From the NCBI GenBank assembly GCA_012519115.1, contig JAAYQW010000051.1, positions 1 to 44,090 on the forward strand: 44,090 bases of DNA, given 5' to 3'. Shown here piece after piece: positions 23,601 to 31,618 of the stretch; the stretch's first letter is position 1; each line of letters begins with the position of its first letter. The notes beneath the pieces are model-generated. The model ran no database searches and was not told the DNA's origin. It worked only from the letters and a program-made list of their open reading frames with translations. Source of the DNA: Spirochaetales bacterium. Lineage in GTDB: Bacteria > Spirochaetota > Spirochaetia > Sphaerochaetales > Sphaerochaetaceae. Made by a program: the position numbers and the translations under genes.

Positions 23601-25241
23601 GAGAGCGATGGTACGGCACTCACCGTTGAGGGTTCATTCCTGCAGGGCAGGTATGAATACCGGACGCGTACTCTTTCCGCCCGACTCGATCCCTCCTTTG
23701 GAATCGGAGCGACGATTACCGCCAACCTGAGACCGGAATCCTTTGGGGTGAAGGTAGAGGATATCGTATTCCCCCTGCCATATTTGAACCGGACATACTT
23801 AAAGCCGATTTTCGCCTTCCTTGAAGGAACTGCAAAGGGCACCGCATTTCTGACCGGATCGATGCAAAGCCCGAGGATATACGGACAATTGAGCGTCGAC
23901 TCCTCTCAAATGACGACATTCTGGGTGTACGACGATATCATTTCACTGAAGAACCTCAGCGTTTCGATTGACGGAAGCCGGGCGATCAGCCCTCATCTTC
24001 CTTTCTTCAGCACGAACCAGAAAACGGGGAACGTTGTCACGGGAACTTCGTTATTGCGTGCTCAGCTGGACGGTCTCGGTCTCGATCATTATGAGGTCAC
24101 GATTGAATCGATTGACGATCCCATATACTTGTGGATTCCGATGCTCGGGTATGACGCCGACCTCAAATTATGGGCGGAGGGATCGTTCAACCTGTGGGGA
24201 AAGGGGCTGGAGACGTGGATCAGCGGGGATCTGCTCATCAGCGATGCCATCATAAGCCTTGGTGTCAGAGGCTTGCCATATTGGTATACCGCTGAAAACT
24301 CGACTTCATCCAATTTCAACTTCACTACCGATAAAGGGGTGACGTTCCTCTATCCCAATATCACGAACCCCATCATCAAAGCCACGATCAGTGAAGGAGA
24401 GAAGCTGTCCTTCACCTATGACCATCTCACCGATGAGGTCACGATGGACGGGAGCCTGGCGCTCCGCAGCGGTGAGATTTATTATTTCCAAAAAGACTTC
24501 TTCATCACCGAAGGTGCCCTCAGCGTACACACCGAGTCATTCGGAGGGCTCCCTTCCGTCCAACCGACGATCAACCTCCGGGCGAAGCTTACCGACTATG
24601 ATTCAAGCGGCAACCGGGTCGATATCTTTCTGATTCTCCGGGAAGCGAGCTTTACCGCATTGAATCCCCAGTTTGAATCAATTCCGGCAAAAGATACCAA
24701 CGAGATCTTCGAGATTTTGGGCCAAAGCATTCTCCCCAGCGGCGCATACGGGCAATTCAACTTGTATTCCGTCGCACATCTGGCCGCCGCCGCGACGAAC
24801 GTAGCTGAACGGCTCGGATACATCAATGTGTTCCAAACCAGCGCTTTGACGGAAACGATCCGGGTTTCGCTCGGATTGGATATGTTCAGCCTGCGATCCA
24901 ACATTCTTCAAAACATTCTTCTGGACACGTTGCCCGGAGCTACGCTTGGAACGACCTTTTCGCCCCTCGCCCGATATTTGAACAACACGGTGATCTTCAT
25001 GGGCAAATATATCGGAACGGAGTTCTTCCTCCAGGCATTGCTCCATTTGAGCGCCACCGAACCGAACAAGATCCGCAATCCTTTCCTTGCTCCCGACCTT
25101 TCTTTGAACCTTGAACTCTCGATCGAGTGGCATAACCCGCTGCTTACCTTCTCGTTGTTCACCCAGCCGAACGAGTTGTCGTTCATTGATATTTTGGATA
25201 CGATGGGCGTGAGTGTAACCAAACGCATCGTTTTGCGTTAG
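20643..25241 (+). CDS. tamB: TamB-like translocation and assembly module protein
   Basis: Very large envelope protein (1532 residues) of the TamB/AsmA-like group, thought to span the periplasm as a hydrophobic beta-groove. It serves outer-membrane protein assembly and/or lipid transport. A single N-terminal membrane anchor lies at about 10-30. The rest is dominated by beta-strand repeats, ending in the conserved TamB (DUF490) C-terminal region (SGEIYYFQKDFFITEGALSV, then FEILGQSILPSG and the last ~100 residues). GTG 20643 is chosen: it has GAGG 9 bases upstream, whereas TTG 20628 falls at the predicted transcript start. bamA follows 20 bases later. In Borrelia, TamB has been reported to interact with BamA, which matches this pairing and the lack of a separate TamA here. 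Confidence 0.88.
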   Translation: MKFHTRAKDIITATSILLLITAIVGWVLVFDEPKHSPASLLSDYLLAGLSSEGRSNLSFTSIERNLFADLTINNLSYRHEEDLSITIDKTNLEGGLFKLFLSLFSSKPIVSLSFEEPEIFLGPKFKPPEDSGSVPRFLRSWVDRLQLEALGTGGSFEAEIPFGDIAVEDIDIALHWQLSDDLPSFTIQAQHLATTNPFFTLQSSDLLVNLQQSGLFTFSTFDATADVNDQQMTIGNLSVEGEIVNLLDRSVRARANLMQGLYQRGDVKVKTPELSFNGAYLDDRLSTINLSAPSVSVNTPDIQGEGSHINLSIHDLTTVLLRSERIDLTVLETVLTLSGMEVHLGARDDDLYHVASSLSEGQVSVLGYNIALRSLETLGQGVYRTGTIEKVELQSSAFTEVSDAFGIRFPLETSFLYDRSRGEIVARASSQALASHLFTENFTFSLSYQQDPGAQSLDALIEQETNLRLLAQAEHVNDNLLDFSLTGRFNHFSLGVIEPLLTEYAPFLNPYYTQDTALTGNLFITTRIGQGNVLGLDGRISLDGSLSTVRLGRFESSAGFLFTATVVEDLVDVRTAALSAEGYQLSYSGVTNLTDSFTQGAARLLQIHDNQLLATLDIRGRVKEIITLDFSTPLIRGLDVSFDVSLKDQRLVQGMGEVHLFDMAYPFTLDVDLSLLEFHLEQERALSIGGTLMPFITIAFDASCFTLPVSHTSISGKALLTIHDYSAFLFESDQISIHNLTIGPTVYSVDAQLSVSSDEFFIRNARFTDWIHTYTGNAHYQGSPLLSLPAHHYLQPFSFDLSIFRDESPIIQTTILGSSNRLQSMITTNGLSLGSFVSALEGTYLDLTLIGSSDLSSKIELSGSANFRSNTTSLSTKISAESDVFRLYDSFFRLKELTFSGDLLTIENEEARIQGSFEHIRHLSYIDQLSRLDVQASVALPGVQNLFMLPGLAKPLLTRGIGTARVTIGEPLIFGEGGFTGGTHFLESDGTALTVEGSFLQGRYEYRTRTLSARLDPSFGIGATITANLRPESFGVKVEDIVFPLPYLNRTYLKPIFAFLEGTAKGTAFLTGSMQSPRIYGQLSVDSSQMTTFWVYDDIISLKNLSVSIDGSRAISPHLPFFSTNQKTGNVVTGTSLLRAQLDGLGLDHYEVTIESIDDPIYLWIPMLGYDADLKLWAEGSFNLWGKGLETWISGDLLISDAIISLGVRGLPYWYTAENSTSSNFNFTTDKGVTFLYPNITNPIIKATISEGEKLSFTYDHLTDEVTMDGSLALRSGEIYYFQKDFFITEGALSVHTESFGGLPSVQPTINLRAKLTDYDSSGNRVDIFLILREASFTALNPQFESIPAKDTNEIFEILGQSILPSGAYGQFNLYSVAHLAAAATNVAERLGYINVFQTSALTETIRVSLGLDMFSLRSNILQNILLDTLPGATLGTTFSPLARYLNNTVIFMGKYIGTEFFLQALLHLSATEPNKIRNPFLAPDLSLNLELSIEWHNPLLTFSLFTQPNELSFIDILDTMGVSVTKRIVLR

Positions 25242-25261
25242 GGAGGTAAGAGGAACCATTT

Positions 25262-27814
25262 ATGAAGAGCTTATATCGTCGAATTCTCTGGGTAGCGCTA
25301 CTGATCCTGCTTGCCGCCATGAATGTCTTTGCCGGTGATGCCGAGCCCTGGTATATGGGGCGGCCGATCGCTTCCTTCGTCAACACCGGGTTGTTGAACG
25401 TAAAAGAAAGTGAAATTCTCGACATCCAATACGAATACCTTCGCAAACCCTTCAGTGACGAGCTCTTCAATGAGCTTCAATCGAAACTCTATGCTTTGGA
25501 ATATTTCTATTACTTTCTTGCCGATGCCGAGCGTGCCGGAGAAGGCGGAAACGAGCTGAGCATCGTCATGCACTTTGAAGAGTTGCCGTACGTCAACGAG
25601 GTCCAGATCGAAGGCAACAGCGGAATCAAGACAAAAGATATTCTTGATGCTTCGCTTGTTCATGCAGGCAGCTTCTTCGATGAGTATACCCTCAATCTTT
25701 CTGTGGGCCTCATTGAACAGCTCTACCAAGAAAAAGGATATATCAGCGCGAAGGTCGAAAAAACCTATACCGAAGCTGAAGCGACCAATACCGTATCGAT
25801 CCGCATTGAGATCGAAGAGGGCAGTCAGTCCCGAATCGGCGAAATCGCCTTCGAGGGAGTGGACTCCCTTCCTCCTGCAAGCCTTGCCAAACAGCTTGAG
25901 AGTAAAAGCGTTTCGCTCTTCAACCCGGGGTATTACAACCCGCTCTTGGAAGAGGAAGACAGGAAAGCGATCATCCAATACTATCAAAATCGTGGGTATA
26001 TCGATGTCGAAGTGGGCCCCGCCTATGTTGAAGACATCTCTTCCGATGATGATAAATACACCCGCCTGAGGCTGGTCTACCCGGTTGTCGAAGGCAGTCA
26101 ATGGTTCTTCGGCGGAATTGAAGTCAGCGGCAATGAAGTCTTCAGCGATGAACAGTTTCAAAACCTCATCTCGATAAAAACAGGTTCGGTTCTGGATCTC
26201 TCCCGAATTCAAGCTCAAATAGCCTCTCTCACCGACCTCTATTGGAACAACGGGTATATCTTCAACCTGATCAGCAGCGAGGAGGTTCGGAATGAGGAAG
26301 ACAAGACGATCTTGTATCGGCTCCATGTTCAGGAGAACCGGCAAGCGATTATCGAGGATGTGCGTATTGAGGGAATCACTCGTTCCAAACCGTACGTCTT
26401 TGAACGCGAGCTGGCGTTCAAGAAAGGGGATGTTTTCTCCAAAGAGCTGCTTATCAAATCCGCTCAGAATATCTACAACACGCTCATCGTCACCGATGTC
26501 CAATTCGATATCCTCAACGGAACGGAAGAGGGAACCGTCATCCCCGTCTTTACGGTAACGGAAGGAAACCAGATGGATCTTCAGTTCGGGGCGACATTCG
26601 GCGGCAACGTTGACGGGTTTCCCGTCAGCGGGTTCCTGCAATGGTCCAATAAGAACCTGGGCGGCACCGGCCGGGATCTTTCCGTCTCGACCAACCTCAG
26701 CCCCGATACCCAGACGGTGATGGTCGCCTTTCAGGATGATTGGTTCCGTTCCTATCGATGGTCCAACGGATTTACCTTCTCCTTCGAACGAAGTGTCAAA
26801 GAAAACACGCTCACCCGCGGTCAGGGCAGTGATTACTTCACCACCTCGACCAGTTCCAACACCTATCCGAATGGGTATGAAAGCTATCAGGCATACCAAG
26901 CGGCAGGTCAGGCATTTCCCTCCAGTGACAAACTGATGGAATATGTGCAATTCCGCTTCTCCCTCGGATATAACACCGGATATACGTTCATGTTCCGTCC
27001 CGGCGCGCTCTCGATAGGGGTGGGGGTGTCGATCGGCTTGAACAAGGCGGAATACGATAAAGACATCTACGATCCCTATGAATGGCTGATCAAGCAGTAT
27101 GGCGAAAAGTGGCAATTCTCGAACCGCCTCTCTCTTACGTTCGCTTGGGACGGGCGTGACCGCATTGAAAATACGAGCCGTGGATATTACCTCTCCGAGA
27201 CCTTTACCTATGCCGGAGGAATCCTCTTCGGTCTTTCCAACTATATGCGAACCTCGACCAGTCTCAGCGGATACCTCACTCTCTTCAGCTTTCAGCTTGA
27301 GGAAAAACCGGCGAACGTTGTGCTCGGCATGACAACGACGGTCGGCGCGATGCTGCCTCAATTCCACAATCCCGCAACCCAGGACGGGGAGCAGGGATGG
27401 GATTGGTATGACGCAAAGATGGGGGCGACCCGATATGAGATGCTCTACCTTGATGGAATGAACACCGCTCGAGGCTTTCCCGTCGTCTTCGACCAGGCGT
27501 TCCTTTGGGACACTCAGCTCTCCGTGTCCTGGCCGTTGGTGCATAACGTGCTCTCCGCCGAACTCTACATTTCAGCAAGCGGGGTGAGCCAAAGCCTCAA
27601 GGAAACGACGATGAATCAGCTTTCCTGGTACTTCTCCGCCGGTGGAGGAATCAAACTCAAAGTGCCGGGATTCCCGCTCGGTCTCTACCTGGTGAAGAAT
27701 GCGACGTATATCGACAACACCTTTGCATGGGATACGAACCACTTCCTGTTCAGGGGACAGAACGATACCAGCGGCTTGAAACTGATTCTCGCGATCACGA
27801 CGACGTTGTATTGA
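25262..27814 (+). CDS. bamA: BamA, outer-membrane protein assembly factor
   Basis: Central Omp85-family insertase for outer-membrane beta-barrels. The 850-residue product has a signal peptide (cleavage near VFAG, residues 20-23) and about five POTRA repeats between roughly 40 and 440. The segments ELPYVNEVQIEGNS, GIEVSGNEVFS and IIEDVRIEGITRSKPY are typical POTRA starts. A C-terminal 16-strand barrel follows. The loop-6 motif reads GMNTARGFPV, containing the conserved RGF. The chain ends in Tyr after alternating hydrophobic residues (ILAITTTLY), the usual outer-membrane barrel signature. It sits between tamB and mutS, with one base separating its stop from the mutS start. Confidence 0.95.
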   Translation: MKSLYRRILWVALLILLAAMNVFAGDAEPWYMGRPIASFVNTGLLNVKESEILDIQYEYLRKPFSDELFNELQSKLYALEYFYYFLADAERAGEGGNELSIVMHFEELPYVNEVQIEGNSGIKTKDILDASLVHAGSFFDEYTLNLSVGLIEQLYQEKGYISAKVEKTYTEAEATNTVSIRIEIEEGSQSRIGEIAFEGVDSLPPASLAKQLESKSVSLFNPGYYNPLLEEEDRKAIIQYYQNRGYIDVEVGPAYVEDISSDDDKYTRLRLVYPVVEGSQWFFGGIEVSGNEVFSDEQFQNLISIKTGSVLDLSRIQAQIASLTDLYWNNGYIFNLISSEEVRNEEDKTILYRLHVQENRQAIIEDVRIEGITRSKPYVFERELAFKKGDVFSKELLIKSAQNIYNTLIVTDVQFDILNGTEEGTVIPVFTVTEGNQMDLQFGATFGGNVDGFPVSGFLQWSNKNLGGTGRDLSVSTNLSPDTQTVMVAFQDDWFRSYRWSNGFTFSFERSVKENTLTRGQGSDYFTTSTSSNTYPNGYESYQAYQAAGQAFPSSDKLMEYVQFRFSLGYNTGYTFMFRPGALSIGVGVSIGLNKAEYDKDIYDPYEWLIKQYGEKWQFSNRLSLTFAWDGRDRIENTSRGYYLSETFTYAGGILFGLSNYMRTSTSLSGYLTLFSFQLEEKPANVVLGMTTTVGAMLPQFHNPATQDGEQGWDWYDAKMGATRYEMLYLDGMNTARGFPVVFDQAFLWDTQLSVSWPLVHNVLSAELYISASGVSQSLKETTMNQLSWYFSAGGGIKLKVPGFPLGLYLVKNATYIDNTFAWDTNHFLFRGQNDTSGLKLILAITTTLY

Positions 27815-27815
27815 T

Positions 27816-30389
27816 ATGAGTAAAGAACCACGAACCGATACTCCGATGATGGCTCAATACCGTTCCATCAAAGAGCAGCATCCCGACTCGGTTCTCTTCT
27901 TTCGCCTCGGTGATTTCTATGAGATGTTTGAAGACGATGCGATCGAGGTTTCGCGCCTGCTGAATATCACCTTGACTGCCCGCGGCGGGGTCCCAATGGC
28001 TGGGGTTCCTTATCATGCAGCCAAAAATTACATCAAGCGGTTGCTGGACGCCGGGAAGAAGGTCGCAATCTGTGAACAGACTCTTACCGGCGAAAAGCTC
28101 GCCCAACGGGAAGTCGTTCAGGTCGTAACCCCGGCAACGGTGATCGAGGATGATTTCCTTCAGGCCCGTGACACGAACTTCCTGATGGCGGCAACGATCC
28201 AGAAGGGATTGATCGTCACCAGCTACGCCGATGTAGGCTCGGGTATATTCTTTGTCCGCCAGGTGGAGCACGATGCACAATATATCCACCTGCTTGCCCT
28301 CCTTGAGGAGATCCGCCCCCGCGAACTGCTGGTCAATGAGGATGAATACTTTCTGTTGGGCGAATTCAAAGAGGCGGTTGATCAGACTTCGGCGATGATC
28401 ACCAAGCTTCCTCCGTATCAATTCTCGGCGAAGAAAGCGTATGAGCTTCTGCTGGAACACTTTGAAGTCCATACCCTCAAAGCGTTCGGCATCGATGATT
28501 ATGCTCCCTATCTTTCAAGCGCCGGTGCGCTCTTATCATATCTTCAGCAAACCGCCCGTTCCTCCCTCAAACAGATCGACACTCTCACCCTAGTTCATTC
28601 CGACGAGTTCATGCACATCGACGAGGATTCCAGAAAATCGCTCGAGCTTTTTGCCAACCTCGCCGACGGATCGTCGCGGTATACGCTCTTTGATTCGATC
28701 GATTCGACGGTTACCTCGATGGGAACCCGAAAACTGAAACAATGGGTAGCTTCTCCATTGGCGAGAAAAGAGGCGATTTCCTCCCGCCACCGATGGGTCG
28801 ATCTGCTGTATCACGATCGCGAGGAGCTTGAACGGGTTCGGCATGAACTCAAACAGGTCCTTGACCTGGAACGGTTGACCAGCAGGGTGGTGATGGCTCG
28901 CCACCTGCCCAGAGACATCAGCGGAATCGCTCAAGCGCTGAGGGGCTTTTTCCTTCTCTTTGATGAGCGCTACCGGGATCTCCTCGTCACTACGCACCGG
29001 GAGCATGAGGAGGCGCTCGCCTTGGCGACTCACATCGATCGCGCGCTGAATCCGAGCCACCAAGGTCCCTTTGAAGAGGGAAAGGTGATTCTTGACGGAT
29101 ACGATGCCGAGCTTGATGAGCTCAGGAAGATCAAAGGCGGAGGAAAAGAGCTGCTCGAGGAGTATCTTGAAGAACTCAGAGCTAAGACCGGTATTCCGAC
29201 GGTAAAGCTGGGCAACAACCGAATTCTCGGTCACTACATCGAAGTGACCAAAGTCCATGCCGACAAGATGCCCGCCACGTTCTACCGCAAGCAGACGCTG
29301 GTAAACGCCGAGCGGTTCACCAGCGACGAATTGATCGCATTGGAGCGAAGAATTCAACACGCGGCACTGGATGCGGAGCAGTATGAGCGGGCGATCTATG
29401 AAAAGCTGGTCGAGGAAACCCTCGCCGCTCAAAAGACGCTCTTGTCGATCGCGACGTTTCTAAGCGATCTCGACTGCTATCAGAGCCTGGCCCATCGGGC
29501 TCATGTCTCCTCCTTCGTAAAGCCGGAGTTTGTCGACGAGGATTGCCTCATCGTCGAAGGAGGACGCCATCCCGTGGTCGAAGCCAACCTTCCCCCCGGC
29601 GAGTTTGTCGCCAATCCGCTGACGATAGAAAAAGAGCACCGGCGCTTTTGTCTGATCACCGGTCCCAATATGGCGGGAAAATCTACGTATCTTCGCCAGA
29701 ATGCCCTCATCGTTCTTCTTGCCCAGATCGGATCGTACGTTCCGGCGACCAGAGCGACGCTTTCCCTTGTTGATCGGCTCTACTGCCGGGTGGGAGCAAG
29801 CGATAATTTGGCCCGTGGCGAATCGACGTTCCTTGTCGAGATGCTGGAGGCGGCGCACATCCTTCGAACCGCTACGTCGGCATCGCTGGTCATCATCGAT
29901 GAGCTTGGCCGGGGAACATCGACGCAGGACGGAATGTCGATCGCGTACGCGGTGATGAAACAGCTTATCCACATCGGTTCCAAGACGCTCTTTGCCACCC
30001 ATTATCATGAGCTTGCCCGGACCGAATTGCAGAACCTTCAGCTTCTCACGCTGGAGGTGTTGGAGCAGGGAAGAGAGATTCGGTTCTTACGACGGGTCAT
30101 CGAGGGGGTCGCAAACTCCTCTTACGGCTTGAACGTCGCTAAAATGGCGGGCATTCACCCAAGCATCCTTAAAAACGCCCAAAGCTTCCAACGTCAGCAC
30201 TTCGCCGACTACGATCTTTCCTCCCTGCAGATGAATCTCTTCAGCGAACAAGAGGATCATCCCTCTTCCTATAATGAAGTCGAAGAACAGGTTCTTGTGG
30301 ATTTGGATAGCTTTGCAATCGAACATGCAACACCGGTCGATGCACTGCTCTTTTTGAAAGAACTGCAGGAACGGCTGAAAGCGAAGTAG
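27816..30389 (+). CDS. mutS: MutS, DNA mismatch recognition ATPase
   Basis: Recognises mismatches and small loops and starts mismatch repair. The 857-residue product has the mismatch-wedge motif Phe34-Tyr-Glu36 in RLGDFYEMFEDDA, the connector, lever and clamp domains, and the ABC-type ATPase with Walker A GPNMAGKST (616-624). The ST-rich NLARGESTFLVEML, the Walker B region LVIIDELGRGTST and the HYHEL motif are also present. Full length and the FxE motif identify MutS1 rather than MutS2. It starts one base after the bamA stop, so it is cotranscribed with envelope genes. Confidence 0.97.
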   Translation: MSKEPRTDTPMMAQYRSIKEQHPDSVLFFRLGDFYEMFEDDAIEVSRLLNITLTARGGVPMAGVPYHAAKNYIKRLLDAGKKVAICEQTLTGEKLAQREVVQVVTPATVIEDDFLQARDTNFLMAATIQKGLIVTSYADVGSGIFFVRQVEHDAQYIHLLALLEEIRPRELLVNEDEYFLLGEFKEAVDQTSAMITKLPPYQFSAKKAYELLLEHFEVHTLKAFGIDDYAPYLSSAGALLSYLQQTARSSLKQIDTLTLVHSDEFMHIDEDSRKSLELFANLADGSSRYTLFDSIDSTVTSMGTRKLKQWVASPLARKEAISSRHRWVDLLYHDREELERVRHELKQVLDLERLTSRVVMARHLPRDISGIAQALRGFFLLFDERYRDLLVTTHREHEEALALATHIDRALNPSHQGPFEEGKVILDGYDAELDELRKIKGGGKELLEEYLEELRAKTGIPTVKLGNNRILGHYIEVTKVHADKMPATFYRKQTLVNAERFTSDELIALERRIQHAALDAEQYERAIYEKLVEETLAAQKTLLSIATFLSDLDCYQSLAHRAHVSSFVKPEFVDEDCLIVEGGRHPVVEANLPPGEFVANPLTIEKEHRRFCLITGPNMAGKSTYLRQNALIVLLAQIGSYVPATRATLSLVDRLYCRVGASDNLARGESTFLVEMLEAAHILRTATSASLVIIDELGRGTSTQDGMSIAYAVMKQLIHIGSKTLFATHYHELARTELQNLQLLTLEVLEQGREIRFLRRVIEGVANSSYGLNVAKMAGIHPSILKNAQSFQRQHFADYDLSSLQMNLFSEQEDHPSSYNEVEEQVLVDLDSFAIEHATPVDALLFLKELQERLKAK

Positions 30390-30411
30390 CATCTTTTTCT
30401 CCATAAGGAGC

Positions 30412-30999
30412 ATGTACTGTGCCGGATGCGGTCGCATAAGCGATGAGCCGCTTTGCCCCCCATGTGATGAGAAGGTCCAAGCGGGATCGTACGCCCGTCT
30501 CTATGACCATCGCTGTCCCGAATGTCGCCTGCCGTGTCTCGATTCGACCTATCGTTGCTCATGGTGTACTGAAGGCCGAATCAGCTGGGGAGGGTATGAA
30601 GGCTTGCTGGCCCGTCTGCTTGCCCTTCACAAGAGCCGGAAGGACCATCGACTGGTTCACTATCTCGCCAAGCTTCTCGTTCCGATGATGAGCATGATGG
30701 ATCCCGGCCTCCTTGTTCCGATTCCCGCCTCCCAAGGAGGTTTCCGCCAGCGGGGATATGACCAGATGCTGCTGTTTTCCATGGAGCTGAGCCGGCAGAT
30801 CGGAGTGCCGACCTGCCCGGTCCTGATTCAGAAGAAGGGAACTGTCGGCCTTATAAAGAGGAGCATGAAAATCAAGAACAAGCGGATCATTCTCCTGGAT
30901 GATATCTATACGACGGGAAAGACGAGCTCTGATTGCAGGAAGATCCTTAGAGAAACCTTCGGTATCAATCCCTTCGTGGTGACAATCGCCGAATCGTAA
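30412..30999 (+). CDS. ComF-like phosphoribosyltransferase-fold protein
   Basis: A 195-residue protein of the ComF/GntX family. In transformable bacteria ComF aids DNA uptake at the inner side of the membrane; elsewhere the function is unknown. The N-terminus is a zinc-finger-like region with CxxC pairs at Cys3/6, Cys15/18, Cys35/38 and Cys49/52. The C-terminal phosphoribosyltransferase fold has a PRPP-loop-like IILLDDIYTTGKTSSDC and the family signature IPASQGGFRQRGYDQ. AAGGAG precedes ATG 30412. It follows mutS by 22 bases, probably in the same transcript. No other competence genes are seen here. Confidence 0.87.
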   Translation: MYCAGCGRISDEPLCPPCDEKVQAGSYARLYDHRCPECRLPCLDSTYRCSWCTEGRISWGGYEGLLARLLALHKSRKDHRLVHYLAKLLVPMMSMMDPGLLVPIPASQGGFRQRGYDQMLLFSMELSRQIGVPTCPVLIQKKGTVGLIKRSMKIKNKRIILLDDIYTTGKTSSDCRKILRETFGINPFVVTIAES

Positions 31000-31015
31000 A
31001 CACAAGAGGGTTATG

Positions 31016-31044
31016 TTGACACGTTTTGGCTATCACATTATGAT
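31016..31044 (+). promoter_or_regulatory. Strong vegetative promoter of the rimP-nusA-infB operon
   Basis: Consensus TTGACA at 31016-31021, a 17-base spacer and TATGAT at 31039-31044, predicting a transcript start near 31051. It is the best sigma-70-like promoter I can see in the window. It lies just past the comF-like gene and upstream of the leader hairpin. Confidence 0.8.
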
Positions 31045-31067
31045 ATTAGCAGGATTTATTGATTATT

Positions 31068-31099
31068 GGGGGATCGCCGAAAGGTGCATCCCCTTTTTA
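31068..31099 (+). terminator. Terminator-like leader hairpin (attenuator) before rimP
   Basis: GGGGAT (31069-31074) pairs with ATCCCC (31088-31093). Inside it CGCC (31075-31078) pairs with GGTG (31083-31086) over a GAAA tetraloop with one bulged C, and TTTTT (31094-31098) follows directly. It starts about 17 bases after the predicted transcript start and ends 19 bases before the rimP ATG. Readthrough control of this operon is therefore likely. Confidence 0.72.
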
Positions 31100-31117
31100 T
31101 GGAGTAACAAAACGCGC

Positions 31118-31618
31118 ATGTTGAACAAAGGGATTCAGGAAACACCGCTGTTTGTCACCTTCGACCCGTTGATCCGGGCGGTCAATCTTCGCTTGGTCGA
31201 TCTCTCGATCTTCGAAAGTCGAGGACGCGTCGGAGTGAATATGGTGATTATGGCTGAAAACCGAAATACCACAGTGGATGATTGTGCGACGGTTCATAAG
31301 ATCGTTGCACCGAGACTGAACGTTCTCTACGACACCAGAGAGGTGGGTATAGAGGTTTCCACCCCCGGCTTGCAGCGCAATCTGAAGGATGTGTACGAGT
31401 TTACGCTGTATATCGGAAAACGAGTACGGATCTATTCAACGATCCTCAAGGGATGGATGAGCGGAAGGATCGAGTCGGTCCAGGAGAACTCCCTGACCCT
31501 CAGCGATGTATTCGTTGAAGACACAAAAGAACAATTGGAACGCAAATCGGTCGAGTTTGATGAGATTCAAAAAGCGAAACTCGATCACCGATGGGAGGAT
31601 AGACCACATGGCAACTGA
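31118..31618 (+). CDS. rimP: RimP, 30S ribosome maturation factor
   Basis: Assists late assembly of the small ribosomal subunit. The 166-residue product has the two-domain RimP pattern, with the hallmark GIEVSTPGLQRNLK in the middle and the SH3-like C-terminal half (KRVRIYSTILKGWMSGRIESV). ATG 31118 is chosen because the promoter and hairpin occupy the DNA before it; a longer in-frame reading back to 31013 would be untranscribed. GGAG at 31101-31104 is rather far (13 bases). Its 3' end overlaps nusA by 11 bases, the classic rimP-nusA-infB order. Confidence 0.93.
   Translation: MLNKGIQETPLFVTFDPLIRAVNLRLVDLSIFESRGRVGVNMVIMAENRNTTVDDCATVHKIVAPRLNVLYDTREVGIEVSTPGLQRNLKDVYEFTLYIGKRVRIYSTILKGWMSGRIESVQENSLTLSDVFVEDTKEQLERKSVEFDEIQKAKLDHRWEDRPHGN

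Noticed and set aside
25298-27544. A 748-codon open frame antisense to bamA
   Set aside because: It lies entirely opposite a well-supported Omp85 gene, has no family resemblance, and reflects the codon bias of the real gene.
31013-31117. N-terminal extension of RimP back to 31013
   Set aside because: The DNA holds a consensus promoter and a terminator-like hairpin, and the family begins at about residue 36 of the long reading.
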